NCBI RefSeq assembly: GCF_050896395.1
Contig: NZ_JBPBBA010000022.1
Coordinates: 1 to 64,000, forward strand
Reading direction: 5' to 3'
From: Nioella aestuarii
Lineage (GTDB): Bacteria; Pseudomonadota; Alphaproteobacteria; Rhodobacterales; Rhodobacteraceae
Length of the DNA stretch: 64,000 bases
Below are positions 58,060 to 64,000 of this stretch, piece by piece. The notes below the pieces were generated by a model. That model made no database searches. It saw nothing but the letters and a program-made list of their open reading frames with translations, and was not told the DNA's origin. The position numbers and the translations under genes are program-made. Position 1 is the first letter of the stretch; the number at the start of each line of letters is the position of its first letter.

Positions 58060-58623
58060 TCAGGCTGCGGACCGCGCCGAAAGGCGAGCCACAATATGCC
58101 CCGGCACCTGCCGCGCGGACATGGCACGCGGATAGGGCAGTTCCTCCATCTCGGGCACATCGCCGTAAAGCGCTTCGAACTCGTTGTAGTTGTCGAAGAC
58201 GCGGCGGCTGACATTGTCGATAAAGGTTTCGGCAGAAGCGCCGTTAGCGAGGATGATCTCATGGGCGTCGGTTTCGATGTGATAGACCGTGTAGGTCTCG
58301 CCCATTTCCGCCAGCGGAACCTGCGTGATCGTGGTGCCATTCACAAGCGCCCCGGCATGGCAAATGACGCCATCGACCAGCATCCCGTGATCGGCGGTGA
58401 CGGTCAGGTCGGAATGCGGCAAACCATCGCCCAGAGATCCGGCAGCAAAGCGCACCGGCATCAGCCGTTCAGCCGGGCCAAAGCGGGTGGACACGCTCTG
58501 GCGTCCGATCCATTTGACGGGCGTCAGACTGCCGTTCTGAGAAACGATGAGATCGCCGATGGAGAGCGATTCAACCGGCTTCTCCCCATCAATTGTGGAG
58601 ATCAGGCTTCCAGCAAGAAAGCA
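58060..58623 (-). repeat. Hint cassette, copy 1
   Basis: The 187-codon C-terminal cassette of the first Hint protein, from its Cys codon to the stop. It has the same length, with no indel, as 59449-60012 and 60865-61428. Confidence 0.9.
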
Positions 58624-59274
58624 CGTCACATTGGCAGCCTGAGTGGCGTAGGTCGTTCCATTCACATCGGGGTTGGTATGGCTGACCGGGTCGTTTGTTC
58701 CGGTCCAGTAATTGTGATCGTCCCCGTGCAGGGTGATGTCACCGCCAGTGAACATCATATTGTCATCAGTTCCCGAGAAGTTATCGAGATTTTCGACAGC
58801 AGGACTGGCAAGAGTCGGATTATTCGTGATGAAGGTGTTCAGGGCACTGTCCGAGAGGCCAGTTACGGTGAGCGTATCGGTCGTAACCGAAAGGTTGGTC
58901 AGGGTTTGGTTCCACAATCCGCCATTACTGATTGCAGCAATCACCTGCCCACCGGAACCCGCGATAAGGTTATCGGTCGCTGTAATCGAGATGCTGCCGG
59001 TGAAGCCGGAGATGGAACCACCCGAGGGATCTGCCGCAAGCGTTGCCGACGTTGAGTTCGGAAGAACGAAAACCACCTGATCAAGTGCAGACAGGCCGCC
59101 AGCCCCAACGGTATAGGTAAAATACCCATCCCCGAGCGCTTCCGGCTGGTGAAACGTGATGGTTTCTCCGGCTGCAATATTGGTTGTTGTGACGAAAGAG
59201 AACGAATCCTGCCCTGAGGCGTCGGAATCGGTGATCAGGGATGTGAAATAGATATCGCCGACTGAAAGTGGCAT
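58060..59274 (-). CDS. Hint-domain protein 1 (N-terminal LTD-like module)
   Basis: A 404-residue protein. Residues 1-~120 (VGDIYFTSLITDSDASGQDSFSFVTTTNIAAGETITF, then YFTYTVGAGGLSALDQVVFV) resemble lamin-tail-like extracellular modules. The Hint domain starts at C218 (CFLAGSLIST), with block B LTVTADHGMLV and a late VYHIETDAHEIILANG. The intein C-terminal HN-nucleophile is missing, as in hedgehog-type Hint domains, so only N-terminal cleavage would be expected. A fixed 45-residue tail (ETFIDNVSRRVFDNYNEFEALYGDVPEMEELPYPRAM) follows. No signal peptide is evident. Start 59274 chosen; the longer opening adds unrelated residues. Confidence 0.82.
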   Translation of the reverse strand: MPLSVGDIYFTSLITDSDASGQDSFSFVTTTNIAAGETITFHQPEALGDGYFTYTVGAGGLSALDQVVFVLPNSTSATLAADPSGGSISGFTGSISITATDNLIAGSGGQVIAAISNGGLWNQTLTNLSVTTDTLTVTGLSDSALNTFITNNPTLASPAVENLDNFSGTDDNMMFTGGDITLHGDDHNYWTGTNDPVSHTNPDVNGTTYATQAANVTCFLAGSLISTIDGEKPVESLSIGDLIVSQNGSLTPVKWIGRQSVSTRFGPAERLMPVRFAAGSLGDGLPHSDLTVTADHGMLVDGVICHAGALVNGTTITQVPLAEMGETYTVYHIETDAHEIILANGASAETFIDNVSRRVFDNYNEFEALYGDVPEMEELPYPRAMSARQVPGHIVARLSARSAA

Positions 59275-59448
59275 GCTCGCCTCCGCTATGGCATAGAACC
59301 CACAGAACATGGGCCTGAATTTACTGATTTTTCCCGGCAATCAATTCTGCGCGGGGTACCAGTTAACCCTTATGCGGCAACCGTGGGGCGAGCAAGTTCA
59401 TTCGCAAGGAACCTGGGGTTGATCCGCAGCCTTTCCTAAATTTTAGGA

Positions 59449-60012
59449 CTAGGCGGCGGTCAGCACCTGTAGTTGAGTGCGGATTTGTACCGGCACCTGC
59501 CGCGCGGACATGGCACGCGGATAGGGCAGTTCCTCCATCTCAGGCACATCGCCGTAAAGCGCTTCGAACTCGTTGTAGTTGTCGAAGACGCGGCGGCTGA
59601 CATTGTCGATGAACGTCTCCGCAGGCGCGCCATTGGCGAGGATGATTTCGTGTTCCTCGGTCTCGATGTGGTAGACGGTGTATGTGTCTCCCATTTCGCT
59701 CAGTGGCACCCGTGTGATCGTCGTTCCGTTCACCAATGCACCCGCGTGGCAAACCACACCACCGACCAGCATCCCGTGATCGGCGGTGACGGTCAGGTCC
59801 GTATGCGGCAGGCCGTTCCCAAACGCACCGGCAGCAAAGCGTACCGGCATCAACCGTTCAGCATAGCCAAAGCGGGTGGACACCGTCTGGCGACCAATCC
59901 ATTTGACGCGCGCAGTCGATCCCTTTGGGGTCTTCAGCATGTCACCGATTGCAAGGGCCTCGACGCGTTTTTCGCCCTCTGGCGTCGCGATCAGTGTCCC
60001 AGCTGCGAAACA
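59449..60012 (-). repeat. Hint cassette, copy 2
   Basis: The 187-codon cassette of the second Hint protein. Its 3' part is nearly identical in DNA to copy 1 around the PYPRAMSARQVP codons. Confidence 0.9.
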
Positions 60013-60351
60013 GACCACGAAATGCGTTCCCGTATCGAAATCATGTGATCCATGCAACGTGTTTGGCAGATTGGAGGACGCTTCGGTTGCCGTCAGCGTG
60101 CTGCTGTAGAGATGCATGGTATTGGCGTCGACCAAAATGACAACATATACGTTGCCACTGCCGTCCACATGGGTGCCAAAGAAAGTGCCGTTTGCGGCAC
60201 CTCCAGAAATCAGATCACCGGGTTCGAAGGTAGTATCGAATTCAGGGTCGCTGAGCGTTCCAGTCAGATCAAAAGATGAACCTTCGCTCCAGTTGCTGCT
60301 CGCTCCATCACTCGTATACACGACGTAAGATGTGAATTCCCAAGATGCCAT
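59449..60351 (-). CDS. Hint-domain protein 2
   Basis: A 300-residue protein. The N-terminal 113 residues (MASWEFTSYVVYTSDGASSNW, then GTFFGTHVDGSGNVYVVILVDANTMHLYSS) are unrelated to the neighbours and look beta-rich and extracellular. The Hint cassette runs from C114 (CFAAGTLIAT) through VTADHGMLV and HEIILANG to the end. The opening extends upstream to 60495, so a start there (48 extra residues) cannot be excluded; the shorter start aligns better with the other two proteins. Secretion without a signal peptide, perhaps by a type I system, is inference. Confidence 0.8.
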   Translation of the reverse strand: MASWEFTSYVVYTSDGASSNWSEGSSFDLTGTLSDPEFDTTFEPGDLISGGAANGTFFGTHVDGSGNVYVVILVDANTMHLYSSTLTATEASSNLPNTLHGSHDFDTGTHFVVCFAAGTLIATPEGEKRVEALAIGDMLKTPKGSTARVKWIGRQTVSTRFGYAERLMPVRFAAGAFGNGLPHTDLTVTADHGMLVGGVVCHAGALVNGTTITRVPLSEMGDTYTVYHIETEEHEIILANGAPAETFIDNVSRRVFDNYNEFEALYGDVPEMEELPYPRAMSARQVPVQIRTQLQVLTAA

Positions 60352-60864
60352 GAAGCCCCCATATGCTTCTGTAGCGCGCAGGGCGCGCTGTTGATGGACA
60401 ACAAGAGCGTCTGGGAACTGAAGATCAGGAACTAAGAAACGGCGATCGCTCTCGGTTACTGAGGTCAGAAAATCAAAACCAATTGTCTGAGTCAATGATT
60501 GTTTATAGCGATAGTATCATGTCACACTCACTGCGTGATCGCATGGCGAATACTGCCGACTGGTCCCGTGGAATCACGGCTTGCGCAGAGCGACTGCTTC
60601 AGCAGAAAACCCTGCTCCGACGCGATCAGATGGATGGGATCGAGAAGGCAAACAGATCAACACGTCCTTCCCCGGATCATCGAATTTATCGGCCAAGACC
60701 GGGCTGAACACCTCTTCGCCATCACCGACGCAGCGCCTGCACCTGCCGTCCCTGGCCGCTTGTAGGAGCGATCTTAGAAAACGCGAAAGGGAGCGCATTT
60801 TCAGCGCCCCCTTTGTCTTGTCACTTCACCGCCCAGCTAACATCCGCTGTTTGCGATACTGGGC
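60352..60864. other. 513-base stretch between Hint genes 2 and 3
   Basis: The first 144 bases could be the 5' end of Hint gene 2 if a start at 60495 is used. The rest has only short open frames without ribosome-binding sites or recognisable products. A terminator-like hairpin for the upstream Hint gene lies at its right end. Confidence 0.5.
60785..60813 (-). terminator. Terminator-like hairpin after Hint gene 3
   Basis: AAAGGG-x-GCGC / GCGC-x-CCCTTT arms with one mismatch, about 50 bases beyond the Hint-3 stop on the minus strand, followed by a T-rich segment. Confidence 0.55.
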
Positions 60865-61428
60865 TCAGGCTGCCTTAGAAGGCGCCAGTTTCGCCCGGAT
60901 GCCTTCGGGCACCTGCCTTGCGCTCATCGCGCGAGGATAAGGCAGCTCTGCCATCTCAGGCACATCGCCATAAAGCGCTTCGAACTCGGCGTAGTTGTCG
61001 AATACGCGGCGCGAGACGTTATCGATGAAGGTCTCGGCGGGCGCGCCATTGGCGAGGATGATTTCATGTTCCTCAGTCTCGATATGGTAAACCGTATAGG
61101 TTGCCCCTATCTCCGCCAACGGAACCCGCGTGATCGTCTCGCCATTCACCAGCGCACCTGCGTGGCAAATGACACCCTCGACCAGCACCCCGTGGTCCGC
61201 CGTCACCGTCAGATCGGCGGACGGCACGCCATTTCCCAGCGACCCGGCGGCGAAACGTACGGGCATCAGCCGCTCGGCAGGGCCAAAGCGGGTGGACACA
61301 GTCTGCCGTCCGATCCATCTGACGGGAACCGCGCGGCCATCCGTTGTCACGATGCAATCGCCAATGCGCAGGGTTTCAACCGAAACCTCCCCGCCCGGCA
61401 CGGTGATTTCAGTGCCCGCCAAAAAACA
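60865..61428 (-). repeat. Hint cassette, copy 3
   Basis: The 187-codon cassette of the third Hint protein. It is colinear with the other two and slightly more diverged in the first 35 codons. Confidence 0.9.
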
Positions 61429-61785
61429 CATCTGATAGGTGCCGGACCGCGTGATCGAGAGCGCACTGTCTTTCAGATTGGGGTCGCTAGACAGCTGATA
61501 GTAGTTATAGCTACCAAAACTCGCATTATAGACTTCGATGATCGGGTCACCGTTTGCGGCAAATCCATAAAGCGTCGTGATCTTGGCGCCGCTTCCCAGT
61601 GTGTCGCGCGACCAGCTGAGTTGGTCGCCCACCGAGATCAGCCCATCGTCGATGCCGTCATGATCATCCTCAAGTGTCGTGGGTCCGGTGTCCGGATCAT
61701 AGGCATATGTGGAGAGGTATGAATCCGGTGTGGTCGAGCTTCCACCGAGGAAATAGTAAATAGGATAAGTCGCCAGTGTCGCCAT
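60865..61785 (-). CDS. Hint-domain protein 3
   Basis: A 306-residue protein. The N-terminal 119 residues (MATLATYPIYYFLGGSSTTPD, then DDHDGIDDGLISVGDQLSWSRD) differ from the other two and contain an acidic D-x-D-G-x-D-D loop that could bind calcium. The Hint cassette starts at C120 (CFLAGTEITV), with LTVTADHGVLV and HEIILANG. It is transcribed in the same direction as Hint genes 1 and 2 but separated by a terminator-like hairpin, so each may have its own promoter. Function unknown. Confidence 0.82.
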   Translation of the reverse strand: MATLATYPIYYFLGGSSTTPDSYLSTYAYDPDTGPTTLEDDHDGIDDGLISVGDQLSWSRDTLGSGAKITTLYGFAANGDPIIEVYNASFGSYNYYQLSSDPNLKDSALSITRSGTYQMCFLAGTEITVPGGEVSVETLRIGDCIVTTDGRAVPVRWIGRQTVSTRFGPAERLMPVRFAAGSLGNGVPSADLTVTADHGVLVEGVICHAGALVNGETITRVPLAEIGATYTVYHIETEEHEIILANGAPAETFIDNVSRRVFDNYAEFEALYGDVPEMAELPYPRAMSARQVPEGIRAKLAPSKAA

Positions 61786-61956
61786 GTTCGCAGCCTCTCA
61801 AATTGATTTTCAGCAACAGAGGTGCCGCAATTGATGGCTAAGGTTAATGATCTGGGTCAACTAGGGTCATTTTCACCTGCTAGGTGCCCCGAAACCAGGC
61901 CTGTGTCATGACCTGCGCGCGTGTCGTGTTCGCGCCGAAAGAACCAGCTTTACCGG

Positions 61957-64000
61957 TCAGGCTCTTTGCCGGCGCAACAGTGCTGTAAGGCCTGCAACCA
62001 GCAGTCCGACCAGCCAGAAGATGAGGCAAAGCCCCGCAGCCATGGCGACGAGGGCAACGAACGCGTCGCGCGCGCCCTCCATTGGAACTAGGCCCGCAAG
62101 CGGTGGCCAAATTTGCCCGGTGACCACAAAAGCCCCAAGCGTCGCGGCAAAGGCCCCGGCGACTGCCAGAGCCGCCAGCCCCACCCCCGCCGCCATCGCG
62201 GGTGCGCGGGCTGCCGTTCTCAGCCCCCGGCGTAGCGCCTGCATCTGCCGTGCCACGTCCTGTTGCATGGCCAGAATGGACGGCACCACCAGCAGCACGA
62301 TGAACAGACCAAAGCCAAGCCCATAGACCAGCGTGATCACCGTGGGTTTCAGGAACTGCGCATCGGCGGACCGTTCATATAGCAGCGGCGCCAGCCCCAG
62401 AACCGTGGTCAGCGTGGTCAGCAGGACAGGGCGCAGCCTGTCCGCAACCGCATCGACAATGGCGGGCACCAATCCTCTGTCTCGGGCGTAGTCGTCAACC
62501 GTGGTGATCAGAACGATCGAGTCATTGATGATGATCCCGGTCATTCCGATCAGCCCCACAACCGTGAACATGCTCAGTGGCACGTCCCATGCAGCATGGC
62601 CGTAGATCGTGCCGACCAGCCCGAAGGGGATGATCGCCATCACCACGGCGGGCCGCGTCCAGCTGGCGAAGATCCAGGCCAGCACCAGATAGATCCCGAC
62701 AAGACACAGGCCAAAGCCCAGCATCGCGTCGTTCATGAAGTCGCTTTCCTGTTCGGCCAGACCGGACAGCCGGTAACCGACCCCGTAATCGGCCTCGATC
62801 TGCGGCAGGATCACGCCCCGCAGTTCCTCCATCACCTGTTCGGCACGGGCCGGGTCGTCCTCGGACAGGTCGCCGGTGACAGACACCAGCCGCAGCCCGT
62901 TTTCCCGTTCGATGGTGGAAAACCCGATCCGCGACGTTACGGACACCAGATCGGCCAGCGGCACATATTCGCCCGTCGCGGTGCGCAGCAGAGTCCGGTC
63001 CAGGAAATCTGCGGTCAGCTCATCCTGCGGCAGTTCCACCCGGATTGAGGCCGTGCGCACACCTGACGGGAAGGTCGCGGCCTCAACCCCGTTCAGGCGA
63101 TTGCGCAGAACCCGCCCGAGCGAGCCGATATCAAAGCCCAGAGCCTGCCCCTGCGGGGTCAGTTCCAGGATCAGTTCTTCGCGGTCATAGGCGAGCGTAT
63201 CCTCCAGCCCGGACACTTCCGGGTAGGCGGCCAGTGCGGTCTGTATCGCCATCGCAGCGGATTTCAGAACCTCGGCTTCAGCCCCGAACAGCTGGACATC
63301 CAGCGCGTCGCCTCCCGGCCCCCCACGCCACCCGCGGAAACTGACCGCTTCGGCCAGGGGGTGGTTCTGAACCTCGTCCTGCAAATCGGCCACGAACTGG
63401 AAGCTGGAATAGGGGCGCAGGTCCGCGTCGATCAACTCGATCGCAATCGACCCAAGCAGATCGGAGTCCTTGTTGTCAGCCACAGCAAGGCCGCGCCCCG
63501 TGGTGCCGCCGATCTCAGCCAGGACGAAGGTCAGAGGGCTTAAGCCGTATTCTTCCTCGTACCGGGCAGCGACAGCGGCGGTTGCGCGCTGCATCTCGCG
63601 CATCATCTCAAGGCTGTCTTCGCGGCTGGCCCCTTCCAGCATGGCAAAATTGCCAGAGACCGACGACTGCTCCGGCGCGTTGAAGAACCGCCAGGTCACA
63701 TCGCCCCGAATGAACACCGCCACCTGGCTGGCCAAGATCACGATCACCCCCGCCAGCACCGGGTAGCGTGCCCAGATCACCAGCCGCATCAGCGGGCGGA
63801 ACACCGTATCGCGGAACCAGCCGAAGCCCCGGTTCACCACCCGGCTTGGCCAATCATACCAATGCTGCTTGTCGGAATGGGCCAGCGCGTGGGCCATGTG
63901 ATTGGGCAGGATCAGGAAGCACTCCACAAGGCTCGCGATCAGCACGGCGATAACGGTGAAGGGAATATCGGCGATCAATTCACCAAAGCGCCCCCCGATG
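61957..64000 (-). CDS. RND-family efflux transporter, C-terminal two thirds (runs off the window)
   Basis: At least 680 residues. The visible 5' end reads GGRFGELIADIPFTVIAVLIASLVECFLILPNHMAHALAHSD, the transmembrane segment before the second periplasmic domain of HAE-1/AcrB-type pumps. A porter domain follows (residues ~100-400), then the TM7-12 block with GIYLVLAWIFASWTRPAVVMAIIPFGLVGTIYGH, MTGIIINDSIVLITT and DRLRPVLLTTLTTVLGLAPLLYERS. Two extra hydrophobic segments close the C-terminus, longer than AcrB. The true start and any membrane-fusion partner lie beyond 64000. Confidence 0.9.
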   Translation of the reverse strand, partial: IGGRFGELIADIPFTVIAVLIASLVECFLILPNHMAHALAHSDKQHWYDWPSRVVNRGFGWFRDTVFRPLMRLVIWARYPVLAGVIVILASQVAVFIRGDVTWRFFNAPEQSSVSGNFAMLEGASREDSLEMMREMQRATAAVAARYEEEYGLSPLTFVLAEIGGTTGRGLAVADNKDSDLLGSIAIELIDADLRPYSSFQFVADLQDEVQNHPLAEAVSFRGWRGGPGGDALDVQLFGAEAEVLKSAAMAIQTALAAYPEVSGLEDTLAYDREELILELTPQGQALGFDIGSLGRVLRNRLNGVEAATFPSGVRTASIRVELPQDELTADFLDRTLLRTATGEYVPLADLVSVTSRIGFSTIERENGLRLVSVTGDLSEDDPARAEQVMEELRGVILPQIEADYGVGYRLSGLAEQESDFMNDAMLGFGLCLVGIYLVLAWIFASWTRPAVVMAIIPFGLVGTIYGHAAWDVPLSMFTVVGLIGMTGIIINDSIVLITTVDDYARDRGLVPAIVDAVADRLRPVLLTTLTTVLGLAPLLYERSADAQFLKPTVITLVYGLGFGLFIVLLVVPSILAMQQDVARQMQALRRGLRTAARAPAMAAGVGLAALAVAGAFAATLGAFVVTGQIWPPLAGLVPMEGARDAFVALVAMAAGLCLIFWLVGLLVAGLTALLRRQRA

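Noticed and set aside
60496..60798. Short open frames on both strands between Hint genes 2 and 3
   Set aside because: No start context, no similarity among themselves and no domain pattern; treated as non-coding.

Overview
The window is high-GC, gene-dense chromosomal DNA from an alphaproteobacterium, most probably a marine Rhodobacteraceae (Roseobacter-group) member. Pointers are the COG4223 mitofilin-like gene next to hemY, a trmD-rplS-rpmE neighbourhood, MipZ, the cell-cycle regulator TrcR (DUF1013), ClpS, COQ9, the tiny aa3-type cytochrome oxidase subunit IV, and Rhodobacterales-type DUF4329, DUF6173 and Hint-domain proteins. No rRNA, insertion sequence, prophage or CRISPR array was seen. 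There is one tRNA (Thr, CGU anticodon).

Layout. 1-8.1 kb: housekeeping (mitofilin-like end, hemY, tRNA-Thr, trmD, rplS, rpmE). A DUF4329 gene and an FAD oxidoreductase sit between trmD and rplS, with a trmD-like C-terminal scrap in front of rplS. An ArsR-controlled ABM/NIPSNAP pair and mipZ follow. 8.9-22.4 kb: a large galactoside/galactose locus. A minus-strand operon encodes a binding protein, two permeases, GH4 alpha-galactosidase-like, IlvD/EDD dehydratase, SDR dehydrogenase, DgoK, DgoA, SMP-30 lactonase and GH42 beta-galactosidase. A divergent IclR regulator is followed by the UgpC/MsmX-type ATPase. Together they form an almost complete import, hydrolysis and De Ley-Doudoroff pathway. 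22.4-30 kb: a LysR gene and a five-gene operon hyuA-hyuB-SDR-DAO-uronate-dehydrogenase-like of unknown substrate. 30-36.2 kb: thioesterase, M20 amidohydrolase, and a hexuronate locus (uxuB, uxaC, FCD-type GntR, kdgK).

36.2-58 kb: mixed cellular genes, including RNase T2, trcR, a duplicated secreted YARHG/DUF4453-like pair whose first copy has an in-frame amber codon, rsmC, clpS, an ArsR-SRPBCC-YCII operon, a CDP-alcohol phosphatidyltransferase, an MFS exporter with a His-rich tail, coq9, rpsU, denD, cox subunit IV, an EEP nuclease-family protein, an acyl-CoA dehydrogenase operon, Sua5, YqgE and a DsbD-N-like protein. 58-61.8 kb: three tandem Hint-domain proteins sharing an indel-free 187-residue C-terminal cassette behind unrelated N-termini. 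The window ends inside an RND efflux transporter gene.

The most notable points are the tandem Hint cassettes; four copies of a dispersed ~85-95 bp extragenic repeat, three preceded by a conserved 36-bp module directly after a same-strand stop codon; the lack of the YxxxK lysine in all three classical SDRs; the amber-interrupted paralogue; the trmD-tail remnant; and several clear operator palindromes.
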